From NCBI GenBank assembly GCA_029252045.1, contig JAQXCD010000040.1, forward strand, positions 1-52,650: a stretch of 52,650 bases of DNA. Reading direction: 5' to 3'. Position numbers and translations under genes: made by a program. Positions 38,386-47,435 of this stretch are shown piece by piece. Every line of letters starts with the position of its first letter. Position 1 is the first letter of the stretch. The DNA comes from Sulfitobacter sp. (GTDB taxonomy: Bacteria > Pseudomonadota > Alphaproteobacteria > Rhodobacterales > Rhodobacteraceae). The notes beneath the pieces are model-generated. The model was not told the DNA's origin, ran no database searches, and saw only the letters and a list, made by a program, of their open reading frames with translations.

Positions 38386-38571
38386 TCAGCTTTTGCCGCT
38401 GTTGCGGCGGTCTGCGAAGTGGGCGGTCATAACAGCAGCGGCAAGGGCGCCCATGCCAAGGTGGCCGTAAAGGACATAGTTCAGGAAGATTTGGCCCAAT
38501 GTGTCACCCGCAAAAAGCGACAGAATTTCTGCAACGCCACCGGTCATGATTGCTGTCATCAAATAGGCCAT
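38386..38571 (-). CDS. 61-residue two-helix membrane protein
   Basis: ATG 38571 has GGAGG upstream (an in-frame extension to 38586 is not needed). Hydrophobic stretches at about residues 5-20 and 35-52 suggest two spans, ending in a polar ADRRNSGKS tail. No family was recognised. It lies 12 nt from the convergent DUF808 stop and 257 nt from the tkt terminus on the same strand; that gap holds only the tkt terminator and nothing else I could assign. Confidence 0.6.
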   Translation of the reverse strand: MAYLMTAIMTGGVAEILSLFAGDTLGQIFLNYVLYGHLGMGALAAAVMTAHFADRRNSGKS

Positions 38572-38756
38572 TGTTTTCCTCCACATGTTGTTTTCGGTTT
38601 AATCAACCTTTGCGCCCTAATCGTTAAGGTAGAATTAATGTCGATCAAGAACCCTCTCTTCATAGCTGTGTTTTATGGCTGAACATCGCCGCAAATGTGG
38701 CAGAAGTGGCACGAATTAGCCGATGTCCAAGATCAGACTGTTCTTGATATGGAAAC

Positions 38757-38788
38757 GAAAAGGGCGGAACCCGATGAAAGGTCCCGCC
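38757..38788 (-). terminator. Terminator after tkt
   Basis: On the minus strand GGCGGGACC pairs with GGTTCCGCC (38788-38780 with 38771-38763, one mismatch) and is followed by TTTT. Confidence 0.75.
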
Positions 38789-38828
38789 ACTAAATCTAAT
38801 TGTTTCTATATCCGTCAGAATGACGTGA

Positions 38829-40844
38829 TTAGAGCAGCGCTTTTGCCTTTTCGGCAACATTGGCTGCCGTAATTCCGAACTTGACGAACAGCTCTTCAGC
38901 CGGGGCAGATGCACCGAAACGGTCCATGCCGACAAAATCGGCTTTGCCCCATTTGCCCCGTTCGCCCAGCAGCCACTGGTCCCAGCCCTGACGCACGCCG
39001 GCCTCAACGCCCACACGCACCGGACCACCCGGCAAAACGCGCTTGCGGTAGGCTTCGTCCTGCTCGGCGAACAGTTCCATGCACGGCATGGAGACTACGC
39101 GCGTGCCGATGCCGCTCGCTTGCAGCAGATCACGGGCTTGCATCGCAACTTCCACTTCGGAGCCTGTAGCGATCAGGATCACCTGACGTTTACCCTCGGC
39201 ATCGGCAAGCACATAGGCGCCCAATGCGGCCATGTTCTTGTTCTTATGCTCAAGCCGGACAGTCGGCAGGCCCTGACGGGTCAGCGACAGAACTGAGGGG
39301 CGGGTTTTCTCGGTAAAGGCAATCTCCCAGGCTTCTGCTGTCTCGACCGTATCGGCAGGACGGAACACCAGCGTGTTCGGTGTAGCGCGTGAAATAGCCA
39401 GATGCTCGACCGGCTGGTGCGTTGGGCCGTCTTCGCCCAGACCGATGCTGTCATGGGTCATCACATAGACCACAGGCACCTGCATCAGCGCGCTCAGACG
39501 CATCGCGGGGCGGGCGTAGTCGGTAAAGCACATAAACGTGCCGGAGTAGGGGCGCACACCACCGTGCAGCGCCATACCGTTCATCGCCGAGGCCATGCCG
39601 TGCTCGCGGATGCCCCAATAGACATAGCGACCGCCACGGTTGTCCAGATCGAACACACCCAGATCAGCGGTCTTGGTGTTGTTGGATCCTGTGAGGTCGG
39701 CAGAGCCGCCAACAGTTTCGGTCAGGACCGGGTTGATGACTTCCAACACCTTCTCCGATGAGGCGCGAGTGGCCAGCTTGGGCGCATTCTCGGAGGTCTG
39801 TTTCTTGAACGCCTTGATCACGGCGCTTAGCTTCTTGGGCGCGTCACCAGCCAGCGCGCGGTTGAATGTCTCGCGCTTGGACTGGGGCATCTTGTCAAAA
39901 CGCTCTTCCCACGCGCGGCGGGCGGCGGCGCCACGGCTGCCGATGGCTTCCCAAGCGGATTTGATATCCTTGGGGATTTCGAAGGGCGCTGCGGTCCAGC
40001 CCCATGCTTCTTTGGCGGCGGCGGCCTGTGTCGGGTCGGTCAACGCGCCGTGACCCTTGGAGGTGTCCTGCGCAGCGTGACCCAGTGCGATATGCGTTTT
40101 GCAGGCAATCATGCTGGGCGTGTCGGTTTTCTTGGCAGCCTTCAGGGCGGCGTCAATCTCGGCAGGGTTGTGGCCGTCGACTTCTTGCACGTCCCAGCCT
40201 GCGGCACGGAAACGCGCCACCTGATCGGTGGTATCGGACAGGGTCACGGGCCCGTCGATGGTGATGTTGTTATTGTCCCACATCACGATGAGCTTCGCGA
40301 GGCGGTGACGGCCCGCCAGTGCGATGGCCTCCTGAGAGACGCCTTCCATCAGGCAGCCATCACCCGCGATGACATAGGTATAGTGGTCCACAACCTTTTC
40401 GCCGTAGGTGGCGCGCTGGATTTCCTCGGCCATCGCAAAGCCGACCGAATTGGCAATGCCCTGACCCAGCGGGCCTGTGGTCGTTTCAATAGCATTGGCA
40501 AGGAAGTTCTCGGGGTGGCCCGCGGTGCGGCGGCCCATCTGGCGGAAGGCTTTGATTTCCTCGATGGGGAATTGCACATCGCCCACAAGGTGCAGCAGCG
40601 CGTAGATCAACATCGAGCCATGGCCAGCAGACAGGATAAACCGGTCACGGTCGGGCCACAGCGGGTGAGCCGCATCAAACTTCAGGTGGTTCTGGAACAG
40701 TACTGTAGCAACGTCTGCCATACCGATGGGCATGCCTGTGTGACCTGAATTGGCCTGTGCGACGGCATCCAGTGCCAGCGCGCGGATGGCGGCGGCTTTG
40801 GACCAGTGATCGGGGTTGGCGGCTTGGAGGGCTTTGAGATCCAC
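38829..40844 (-). CDS. tkt: Transketolase
   Basis: Transketolase moves two-carbon units between sugar phosphates in the pentose-phosphate pathway. The 671-residue protein shows [13 protein letters not shown], the TPP motif beginning [12 protein letters not shown] and ending [23 protein letters not shown] and a C-terminal transketolase domain. The start is GTG 40844, with AGGAG upstream; the frame is open for another 93 codons but that part is not family-like. The upstream gap (40845-41088) is divergent from the zapA pair. It carries only one half-site-like TGTTAAC, so regulation with the gap genes is not established. Confidence 0.94.
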   Translation of the reverse strand: MDLKALQAANPDHWSKAAAIRALALDAVAQANSGHTGMPIGMADVATVLFQNHLKFDAAHPLWPDRDRFILSAGHGSMLIYALLHLVGDVQFPIEEIKAFRQMGRRTAGHPENFLANAIETTTGPLGQGIANSVGFAMAEEIQRATYGEKVVDHYTYVIAGDGCLMEGVSQEAIALAGRHRLAKLIVMWDNNNITIDGPVTLSDTTDQVARFRAAGWDVQEVDGHNPAEIDAALKAAKKTDTPSMIACKTHIALGHAAQDTSKGHGALTDPTQAAAAKEAWGWTAAPFEIPKDIKSAWEAIGSRGAAARRAWEERFDKMPQSKRETFNRALAGDAPKKLSAVIKAFKKQTSENAPKLATRASSEKVLEVINPVLTETVGGSADLTGSNNTKTADLGVFDLDNRGGRYVYWGIREHGMASAMNGMALHGGVRPYSGTFMCFTDYARPAMRLSALMQVPVVYVMTHDSIGLGEDGPTHQPVEHLAISRATPNTLVFRPADTVETAEAWEIAFTEKTRPSVLSLTRQGLPTVRLEHKNKNMAALGAYVLADAEGKRQVILIATGSEVEVAMQARDLLQASGIGTRVVSMPCMELFAEQDEAYRKRVLPGGPVRVGVEAGVRQGWDQWLLGERGKWGKADFVGMDRFGASAPAEELFVKFGITAANVAEKAKALL

Positions 40845-41088
40845 GGCGGGCGTGCTCCTGTGCAAGGGTAAAAGCGTTTGCAGGATCAATATCAGGGCAG
40901 GGCGAAAGATCAAGCACGCCCGGCGCTTGCCATTGTTAACGTGGGGCGTGAAGTTAATAGGCCAAGCCGCTGTTCTCAAAGGGGGGCAGTAATTTATTGC
41001 TGCTTTATGTAGGATTGCAGGAATATCTGGTAAAACCGATTCGCCTTTTGGTAAGGCTGGTGCGCCACACAGTGAGTGAGAGAAGCAT

Positions 41089-41583
41089 ATGAGCGATATT
41101 GAAGAACTCCAGCGGCGTATCACCGCCGCTATGGATCAGGTCGCCTTCGGTCTGGCCAAGATTGGGCCTGCAACAGCCGCAGGACCGGACGAAGATACAT
41201 TGCGCCTGCTGGACGAAGAACGCACTGCAAATGCACAGCTTCAAGAGCGCGTGCGCGGTTTGCGTACCAAATCCGAGGCCGAGCTGGCGGCCCTGCGCGC
41301 CCAAGTGGACCAAGGCCATGCCCGTATGGCGCAGCTGGATATCGAATTGCAGCGCGTGCGCCGCGCAAATGCACAGCTGTCCGATGCCTGCGCGGCCCTG
41401 CGTGCGGCCAACGCCGAAGGGGTGGGTGACGCCCATCTGATCAACAAGACGATGCTGGCCGAGCTGGAAGCGCTGAGGGCTGCCCGTGCCGCTGATGTGG
41501 CAGAAGCCTCCGTTATTCTAGCGAGCTTGCAACCGCTGGTCGATTCCGTGACCGATAGCAAACCCACACAGGGAGACGCCTAA
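41089..41583 (+). CDS. Coiled-coil protein coupled to zapA
   Basis: This 164-residue protein is almost entirely predicted coiled coil (about 45-145; [33 protein letters not shown]), with a flexible Thr/Asp-rich tail. No enzyme motif. Its stop overlaps the zapA start by one base (TAATG), so both are translated together. Given the location, a division-related partner of ZapA is a reasonable hypothesis, but no direct evidence is visible. Confidence 0.75.
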   Translation: MSDIEELQRRITAAMDQVAFGLAKIGPATAAGPDEDTLRLLDEERTANAQLQERVRGLRTKSEAELAALRAQVDQGHARMAQLDIELQRVRRANAQLSDACAALRAANAEGVGDAHLINKTMLAELEALRAARAADVAEASVILASLQPLVDSVTDSKPTQGDA

Positions 41584-41975
41584 TGCCCGAGGTTAAAATT
41601 ACCATCGGCGGACGCCAGTTTGATGTGGCCTGTCAGGAGGGCGAGGAAAGCTATCTGCACTCCGCCGCCAAAATGCTGGATGACGAGGCGCAAGTGCTTG
41701 CCGATGCTGTGGGCCGCATGCCCGAAGCACGCATGCTTCTGATGGCGGGCTTGATGCTGGCTGACAAAACCGCAAGCGTTGAGGATAAAATCAACGAAGT
41801 GCGTGCAGAGCTGGCCGAGCGCGAAGCAGAGCTGGCAGGGCTGCGCAATGTTGTGGTTGAGCCTGAGCGGATCGAAGTGCCTGTGGTGCCGCAATCGGTC
41901 ACCGATACACTGTCCGAGCTTGCCGCCCGCGCCGAAGCACTGGCCGCTGAAGTAGACGAAAAGGTCGGGGGTTAG
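41583..41975 (+). CDS. zapA: Cell division protein ZapA
   Basis: ZapA stabilises FtsZ rings. The 130-residue protein has the ZapA head (VKITIGGRQFDVACQEGEESYLHSAAKMLDDEA pattern, residues 3-36), a short linker and a C-terminal coiled coil (about 60-90), then a longer acidic tail than E. coli ZapA. The stop codon lies inside the loop of the following terminator hairpin. Confidence 0.88.
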   Translation: MPEVKITIGGRQFDVACQEGEESYLHSAAKMLDDEAQVLADAVGRMPEARMLLMAGLMLADKTASVEDKINEVRAELAEREAELAGLRNVVVEPERIEVPVVPQSVTDTLSELAARAEALAAEVDEKVGG

Positions 41976-41986
41976 CCCCCGACCTT
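41961..41986 (+). terminator. Terminator overlapping the zapA stop
   Basis: AAGGTCGGGGG (41961-41971) pairs perfectly with CCCCCGACCTT (41976-41986), with the stop codon in the 4-nt loop. A TTT follows. Confidence 0.85.
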
Positions 41987-42008
41987 TCCTGAAGCCAAGA
42001 ACTCGCTA

Positions 42009-42085
42009 ACAGGGGAGACGTAATTCCCCGTTTCCCCTGTCTAAATCCCCCACGGCAATCACGAGGCTACAAGACGCCGTGAGGG
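42009..42085. other. Two stem-loops between zapA and the DUF481 gene
   Basis: ACAGGGGA (42009-42016) pairs with TCCCCTGT (42033-42040). CACGGC (42051-42056) pairs with GCCGTG (42076-42081), with a flanking CCC/GGG. No T-run follows on either strand. Downstream of zapA is a known location of 6S RNA in several bacteria, but the space here is only 132 nt and no 6S-like layout could be demonstrated. Confidence 0.35.
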
Positions 42086-42107
42086 AAATCGGGCTCCTTC
42101 GTCCGGT

Positions 42108-42962
42108 TTAGAAGCCGAGAACCAAGGACACACCAAGGGTGTTGTCTGTGGATTTCAGGCCGGCAGCCGGATCCGTGTTGTAATCTGTCCGGTAGCTGAC
42201 GTGGGTCGACAGGTTGTTGGACAACTTGAAGTTCATGCCCGCATCGTTGGACACGATGGTGTTGATGTCGGAACCCAGAATGTCGGTGTCCATTGTGAAG
42301 GACACGGTTTCATTCAGGCCGTAGAAGTAACGCGACGTGGCGATGAAGCCGACTTCGGTCTCGGAAGTGCCTGTCACGTCCTTGAAGTAACGCGCGCCGG
42401 GGCTCGCTTGGACACGCCATGTCTGGTTCGGCTTGTTGATCACACGGTAGCCGGGACCAAAGCCCAGAAACGCGTCTGTTGTGGAGCCGTCTATGCCTGC
42501 ACCTGCGTCGTCTGTCAGGTAGCCGTCATACTGGTAGCGGGCTACGCCGAACGCATAGAGATTCGGTGTGAAGTAGCGGCTGCCTTCGTATGTAGCAAAG
42601 AATTTCTTTTCGCTTTTCAGGCCGTTGGCTTCGCCGTACTCGGCTGCGAAGCCGATCAGGTGGTTCCAGTCGCCGACACCGTATGTCAGACGGCCCGCGC
42701 CTGTGACTTCACCGGAGTCCGTGTTGCCTGATGTACCCGAAGCGGACAGGGCGCAAGACCCGCGCCAGCCTTGTGCCACACCATTGGGGCCAAAACGGTC
42801 CGCGTCGTCGCCGCGATTCAGATCTTCGTTCACGTCATCTGTGATGTCGTCGATCTGGTCGTTCAGGGCGGTGATGCCTGTCACGTTGTTCTGCGCAAAG
42901 GCAGGAGCCGCAACCATCAGTGCCAGTGCGGAAACAGTGGCGAATTTCATAACTGTGTTCAT
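42108..42962 (-). CDS. DUF481 outer-membrane beta-barrel protein
   Basis: This 284-residue exported protein has a signal peptide (about 1-23, ending APAFA), a polar segment rich in Asp/Asn, then antiparallel beta-strands with alternating aromatic and polar residues (SRYFTPNLYAFGVARYQYDG, ASPGARYFKDVTG), finishing LGVSLVLGF with the C-terminal Phe typical of outer-membrane barrels. It resembles DUF481/YdiY proteins, whose role is unclear. ATG 42962 has AAAGGGA upstream. Its promoter gap to the LysR gene is 133 nt, both on the minus strand. Confidence 0.85.
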   Translation of the reverse strand: MNTVMKFATVSALALMVAAPAFAQNNVTGITALNDQIDDITDDVNEDLNRGDDADRFGPNGVAQGWRGSCALSASGTSGNTDSGEVTGAGRLTYGVGDWNHLIGFAAEYGEANGLKSEKKFFATYEGSRYFTPNLYAFGVARYQYDGYLTDDAGAGIDGSTTDAFLGFGPGYRVINKPNQTWRVQASPGARYFKDVTGTSETEVGFIATSRYFYGLNETVSFTMDTDILGSDINTIVSNDAGMNFKLSNNLSTHVSYRTDYNTDPAAGLKSTDNTLGVSLVLGF

Positions 42963-43095
42963 CGTTAATTCCCTTTCGAGAAGTTGTTCCGTCTTTTGGC
43001 GTCCTTGCCAAAGATCGGGAGCATCTCTGCTGAGGTCTGTTTAACGGCGCTTTCATAATGAGTGAAATTCGGTTAAATCATGCATGAAGCGAGTA

Positions 43096-44037
43096 TTACA
43101 CGTTTGTAATTCCATCCATGCTACCAGTTTCGCGCAGGGTCATTGAACTGAGCAGGTCTGTGAAGGAATGTTGTTCGTTTTCAGCACCTTGAGATACTTC
43201 GGCCAAAGTGCGCTGTGCAATCGCTGCGATGTCGTCATCCAGGTCCTCGCGCCAAACAATCCACGCTGGGTAGGGGAAGCGTGGTGCATTTGACACAATA
43301 TGTAGACTTCCGGCGTCTAACCGCCGCTTGACGGCACGGGCTGGCAGGTATGCCTTGGCACGCCGGTACATGATATAGTCCGCCGTCAGCGCGCCCAGAC
43401 TCATCGTGAGGCCGGAATTTGTCATATGGGGTAGGGCCACCGCATGGGCATGGGTGAATTCCGCGCCCCAATCGACAAAGACATAGTCATCCGCGCAATC
43501 CGCTGTGGCCTCGGGGTAGGAGGCGACCATTACCAATTCGTCGTCCAGCGCGTGTTCAACCAGTAGGCCGGGGCGCAGCTGTGGCGTATATATAAGAGCG
43601 GCCTGCACAACGCCTTCGATCAGGAACCGCGTCAAACGGTCGGGCATGCCGAGTTCGGTGCGGATGCTCAGCTCGGGCATAGCGGCTTGGAGCTTGTCTA
43701 GCCACTGAAACCCCAGTCGCGGCCATAGCGAATATTGCGCGCCAATGGTTAACGTCCGGCTATAGCCTTCGGGAATCGCAATCTGCTGGTGCGCTTCTTC
43801 CCAGATTTTCAGCAGGCTGAGGGCATATTTCTCGAACTGCTCACCCGCAGGGGTCAGGATGGCGCCGGCTTTGGAACGGGTGAACAAGGGGTGGCCCAGA
43901 CTGTCTTCCAGACGCTGAATGCGCAGGCTTACCGCTGATTGGGTCACAAACAACCGGTCACAGGCGGCCACAAACGATCCGGTATTGGCGACTTCGATAA
44001 AGGTTCTGATCGGGTGATGTCCATCGGGTATATCCAT
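43096..44037 (-). CDS. LysR-type regulator
   Basis: This 313-residue LysR protein has an N-terminal HTH (about 1-60; GSFVAACDRLFVTQSAVSLRIQRLE) and a C-terminal effector-binding domain. ATG 44037 is chosen over an in-frame TTG at 44061, because family members start with a short peptide before the helix. It is divergent from a small lipoprotein gene (157-nt gap) and lies upstream of the DUF481 gene. Its targets and effector are unknown. Confidence 0.86.
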   Translation of the reverse strand: MDIPDGHHPIRTFIEVANTGSFVAACDRLFVTQSAVSLRIQRLEDSLGHPLFTRSKAGAILTPAGEQFEKYALSLLKIWEEAHQQIAIPEGYSRTLTIGAQYSLWPRLGFQWLDKLQAAMPELSIRTELGMPDRLTRFLIEGVVQAALIYTPQLRPGLLVEHALDDELVMVASYPEATADCADDYVFVDWGAEFTHAHAVALPHMTNSGLTMSLGALTADYIMYRRAKAYLPARAVKRRLDAGSLHIVSNAPRFPYPAWIVWREDLDDDIAAIAQRTLAEVSQGAENEQHSFTDLLSSMTLRETGSMDGITNV

Positions 44038-44194
44038 GAGAAATTTGCTCTTTAAGCGCAATTCTTATTCGTTTTCCTCTTGTCTGCACAGCCACTATAT
44101 ATGGAGGAGCAAAACCGGATCGGTCAGGTCTACCTGTCGATGCCCCTCGGGCGCCGGTGCTGCGTAAACGGCGAAATGCTGAAAGGAATACAAG

Positions 44195-44392
44195 ATGTTG
44201 AAGACAGAGAAAATGATGATCGTGGCCCTGCTGGGCGCATTGGTTGCCGTCTCCGCGTGCTCGACAGAGCAGGTGGTGGATAACACGGTCGGCGCAACGG
44301 GATTTGTCGCAAAAACTGCCGTAAAAGGCACTATCGGCGCAGGTAAACTGGTGGTCAAAGGTGTGCAGAAAGCAACTGAAACCGACCAGTAA
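44195..44392 (+). CDS. Small lipoprotein
   Basis: This 65-residue protein has a lipoprotein signal peptide: a charged start, a hydrophobic run, and lipobox VSAC with Cys22. The mature part is about 44 residues, Gly/Lys/Thr-rich (GATGFVAKTAVKGTIGAGKLV). It looks like small entericidin-size envelope lipoproteins, but no defined family was certain. AAAGGAAT precedes ATG 44195. It lies divergent to the LysR gene and is closed by a strong terminator. Confidence 0.75.
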   Translation: MLKTEKMMIVALLGALVAVSACSTEQVVDNTVGATGFVAKTAVKGTIGAGKLVVKGVQKATETDQ

Positions 44393-44415
44393 GCGACATG
44401 CAATATGACGGACGA

Positions 44416-44445
44416 AAGGCGCACCCTGACAGGTGCGCCTTTTTT
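44416..44445 (+). terminator. Terminator after the lipoprotein gene
   Basis: AAGGCGCACC (44416-44425) pairs with GGTGCGCCTT (44432-44441), followed by six T. Confidence 0.9.
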
Positions 44446-44521
44446 GTATTCCGCTTCTCACCGGAGTGACTGGCAGACATAAAAAAAGGCGCGCCTAAAT
44501 AGTAAAGTCGTAAAGCCCGCG

Positions 44522-44884
44522 TCAGGCGTTGGCTTCGCGGATTTTCTCGGCGGCGTCTTTGTCGAACGTCACACCGTTTTCGGCAAACAGCGCATCCAGC
44601 TCGCCCGACATCGTCATTTCCGTGATGATATCGCACCCGCCGACAAACTCGCCCTTAACATAGAGCTGCGGGATCGTGGGCCAGTCGGAAAAATCCTTGA
44701 TGCCCTGCCGGATGCCTTCGTCGGCCAGAACATTCACATCGGCAAAATCAACGCCCATGTAGTTCAACACACCAGCCACACGCGAAGAGAATCCGCACTG
44801 CGGCATCGCTTTGGTGCCTTTCATAAACAACACGACATCGTTGTTTGTGACAGTGTCTTTGATTTGTGTGGCAGCGTCGCTCAT
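44522..44884 (-). CDS. grxD: Monothiol glutaredoxin (CGFS type)
   Basis: Grx4-type monothiol glutaredoxins carry 2Fe-2S clusters with glutathione and pair with BolA in iron regulation. The 120-residue protein has Cys30 in MPQCGFSSRV, WPTIPQLYVKGEFVGGCDI and a GDI-like glutathione pocket. It is the last gene of bolA-microprotein-grxD, starting inside the microprotein stop (ATGA overlap). Confidence 0.94.
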   Translation of the reverse strand: MSDAATQIKDTVTNNDVVLFMKGTKAMPQCGFSSRVAGVLNYMGVDFADVNVLADEGIRQGIKDFSDWPTIPQLYVKGEFVGGCDIITEMTMSGELDALFAENGVTFDKDAAEKIREANA

Positions 44885-44985
44885 TTTGTCTTCCTTACGG
44901 GGGCAGTGCGTTTTTGGGGTGTCATGAGCTTGAGGGCGGCAGCCATCAGAACAAGCGTCACAACTACTGTGGAGATAAGGATCAT
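44881..44985 (-). CDS. 34-residue membrane microprotein between bolA and grxD
   Basis: The frame from ATG 44985 to TGA 44883-44881 encodes a 34-residue peptide: a single hydrophobic helix (about 2-21; ILISTVVVTLVLMAAALKLM) followed by a strongly basic tail (KRTAPVRKTK). Its start overlaps the bolA stop by one base (TAATG) and its stop overlaps the grxD start by four bases (ATGA). Overlap at both ends is hard to explain unless the frame is translated. No known family recognised. Confidence 0.65.
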   Translation of the reverse strand: MILISTVVVTLVLMAAALKLMTPQKRTAPVRKTK

Positions 44986-45221
44986 TATTCAGGTACCTTT
45001 GTTGTCAGGGCAAGGGCGTGCAGATCGCCGTTTGTGCCGTCCATTTTACCTTTGAGTGCAGCATAGACGGCGCGTTGCTGCTGGACACGGTTTTTACCGC
45101 GAAAGCTTTCGTCAACTACCATCGCAGACATATGCACGCCGTCGTTACCTTGAACCGAAATCTGCGCATCCGGAAAGGTCTGGCGCAGAAGGTCTTCGAT
45201 TTCGCTGGCTTGCATTGGCAT
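44985..45221 (-). CDS. bolA: BolA family protein
   Basis: BolA proteins bind Grx4-type glutaredoxins through a shared Fe-S cluster and affect iron sensing or cluster delivery. The 78-residue protein has the BolA fold: residues 1-25, then the GNDGVHMSAMVVDESFRGKNRVQQQRAVYAAL region and a C-terminal LHALALTTKVPE. ATG 45221 has GGAGAC upstream; an in-frame extension to 45740 is spurious. It is the first gene of the coupled bolA-microprotein-grxD unit. Confidence 0.9.
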   Translation of the reverse strand: MPMQASEIEDLLRQTFPDAQISVQGNDGVHMSAMVVDESFRGKNRVQQQRAVYAALKGKMDGTNGDLHALALTTKVPE

Positions 45222-45363
45222 GTATCGTCTCCGGGGTAGATGTCGTTGCACAATAAGTAGTAGGGGCTGACGCCGCTTGCAAGAGGGCAAGATGCCGCCT
45301 TGCACAAGTGAGCGGATTGTCGGACGCTGGACGCCACTGACTTCCCTCAGGAGGGTATAAGAG

Positions 45364-46332
45364 ATGCAACAGATATCAGGCGCGCCGGAGCAGGCGCTGG
45401 CGTGGATCAAGGCGGGCCATGGAGCTGCTTTGGCCACTGTTATAGAGACATGGGGCTCGGCCCCGCGCCGTGTGGGCGCACAGATGGTTGTGGCCTCGGA
45501 TGGCTCTATGGAAGGCTCTGTATCAGGTGGATGTGTCGAAGGCGCTGTGGTTCTGGAGGCGCTGGAGGCGCTGGAGCAGGGCGCGCCCAAGCTGCTGGAA
45601 TACGGTGTAAGCGACGGCGACGCTTTCGCCGTGGGCTTGGCCTGCGGCGGTACGATTCGCGTTCTGGTCGAGCCGGTCGGCACAGGCGGAATGCCGCTTG
45701 AGGTGCTGGAGCAGCTGGTCGCCGCGCGCGCAGCCCGCACGCCTGTGGCCTACGAAGTAGCGCTGGACGGCAGCCACCACGCCCTGACCACCGATGGTCA
45801 CGCCGAGCGATTCCGTATGGACCGCTCGGGTCTGGACGAAGAGGGGGCGATATTTACCGCCATCCATAATCCACCCCTGCGGCTGGTTGTGGTGGGGGCG
45901 GTGCATATTGCGCAGGCCTTGGTGCCTATGGCGCGGATTGCGGGGTTTGACCCCGTGGTGATTGACCCGCGCGAGGCCTTCGGTTCCCCTGCGCGCTTCC
46001 CCGATGCCACGCTGATCAACGACTGGCCCGATGCTGCCCTTGAGGCGGCAGGCGTTGACACGCGCACGGCCCTTGTCCTGCTCACCCATGACCCCAAACT
46101 GGATGATCCCGCGCTGCACATCGGCCTGCGCACGGGCGCGTTCTACATCGGCGCGCTTGGCTCTGGCCGGACCCACCGCGCGCGGGTTGAACGGCTGAGT
46201 GCGGCGGGGTTTGATCCCCATACCATCGCGCGAATCAAAGGCCCTGTGGGGCTGAACATCGGCGCGTCGGGGCCTGCGGAAATTGCCGTCTCGATCCTTG
46301 CGCAGATGATCGAAGCGTTGCGCATGCCATGA
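45364..46332 (+). CDS. XdhC/CoxI family maturation protein
   Basis: XdhC/CoxI proteins bind molybdenum cofactor and help insert it, sulfurated, into xanthine dehydrogenase-type enzymes. The 322 residues comprise an N-terminal XdhC domain (about 10-75; ATVIETWGSAPRRVGAQMVV, SVSGGCVEGAV) and a C-terminal Rossmann-like domain (about 175-310; LVVVGAVHIAQALVPMARIAG, IGALGSGRTHRARVERL). AGGAGG precedes ATG 45364. It overlaps the next gene by 4 nt (ATGA) and precedes the coxSLM genes. Confidence 0.9.
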   Translation: MQQISGAPEQALAWIKAGHGAALATVIETWGSAPRRVGAQMVVASDGSMEGSVSGGCVEGAVVLEALEALEQGAPKLLEYGVSDGDAFAVGLACGGTIRVLVEPVGTGGMPLEVLEQLVAARAARTPVAYEVALDGSHHALTTDGHAERFRMDRSGLDEEGAIFTAIHNPPLRLVVVGAVHIAQALVPMARIAGFDPVVIDPREAFGSPARFPDATLINDWPDAALEAAGVDTRTALVLLTHDPKLDDPALHIGLRTGAFYIGALGSGRTHRARVERLSAAGFDPHTIARIKGPVGLNIGASGPAEIAVSILAQMIEALRMP

Positions 46333-47318
46333 AGTTCGGGCCGGTTGCCACGTCGAATGCGTTGGGTGCGGTGCTGGCCCATTCGGTTGCCCTGCCACAG
46401 GGGCGTTTGCGCAAAGGGCAGGTTCTGGACGAAGGTGATATCGCCGCCCTCAATGCAGCGCAGATTGCGCAGGTCGTTGTTGCCACACTTGAGGCGGGCG
46501 ATGTGAAGGAAAACGCTGCTGCCGATGCCTTGGCGGATGCCCTGATGGAGGGCAGCACGGGCTTGCGCCGCAGTGCTGCGTTTACTGGGCGCGTGAACCT
46601 GATTGCCGATAGTGCAGGTGTCGCCGTGCTGGACGTGGCGGCACTAAATGCCGTGAATGGCGGCGATCCGATGATCACAGTGGCCACTGTGCCGCCGCAC
46701 CACCAACTGCGCGCGGGCGATATGGTCGCCACGATCAAGATTATTTCCTATGCGGTGCCGGAATCAGCGCTTGAGGTGGCCGCGCAGGCCGCCAAATGGG
46801 CCATCTCCCTTGCAGCCCCCACACTGGACCGCGCCACGCTGATCATCACCGAAATTGCAGGCGGTGCCGGCGAAAAAGGCCGCCCCGCGATCGAGGATCG
46901 CCTGTCAGCGCTGGGTGTCACGCTGGAGGCGGTTGTGGTTGTGCCGCATAGGCAGGCGGATTTGCGCGATGCAATCTTGGCCGCCGCGTCGCCATTGGTG
47001 TTGATTCTCACAGGCTCTGCCACCTCCGATATACATGATGTCGCCCCTAGCGCGCTGGTGCAGGCGGGCGGCAGCATCACGCGCTTTGGTATGCCGGTTG
47101 ATCCGGGGAACCTGCTGTTTTTGGGCACGCGCGGCACACAGCAGGTGATTGGCCTGCCGGGCTGTGCCCGCTCTCCCGCGCTTAACGGTGCGGATTGGGT
47201 CTTGGCGCGGATAGTCTGCGGGATCAAAGTTACTTCGGGTGATATTGCTGCGATGGGGGTGGGGGGGCTGCTCAAGGAAATACCCACACGCCCGCAGCCA
47301 CGCCGCCCGCGCGGGTAG
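46329..47318 (+). CDS. Molybdopterin-binding protein (MoeA/CinA-type domain)
   Basis: This 329-residue protein looks like the molybdopterin-binding proteins found in coxI-type clusters: the MKFGPVATSNALGAVLAHSV start, TLIITEIAGGAGEKGRPAIEDRLSALG-like segment (about 175-200) and LVLILTGSATSDIHDVAP near 232, ending shortly after KEIPTRPQPRR. Related genes in other Rhodobacteraceae sometimes carry an added MocA-like nucleotidyltransferase domain; none is fused here and none is adjacent, so cytidylation of the cofactor would need a gene outside this window. Confidence 0.8.
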   Translation: MKFGPVATSNALGAVLAHSVALPQGRLRKGQVLDEGDIAALNAAQIAQVVVATLEAGDVKENAAADALADALMEGSTGLRRSAAFTGRVNLIADSAGVAVLDVAALNAVNGGDPMITVATVPPHHQLRAGDMVATIKIISYAVPESALEVAAQAAKWAISLAAPTLDRATLIITEIAGGAGEKGRPAIEDRLSALGVTLEAVVVVPHRQADLRDAILAAASPLVLILTGSATSDIHDVAPSALVQAGGSITRFGMPVDPGNLLFLGTRGTQQVIGLPGCARSPALNGADWVLARIVCGIKVTSGDIAAMGVGGLLKEIPTRPQPRRPRG

Positions 47319-47435
47319 AGCCGTCGCGTAGGCTGGTAACATCTTGCGTCAAGTCAAATTTTTAGTTCTCAACGCAGCGGCGGCGTGCTTAACTCTCCTC
47401 AACGTTAGAAAATTGAGAAGTCTGGGAGGACACGC

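Noticed and set aside
40845..41088. gap-type operator upstream of tkt
   Set aside because: A TGTTAAC half-site and an AAAAGCGTTTGC stretch occur, but neither forms the CG-centred palindrome in the right orientation.
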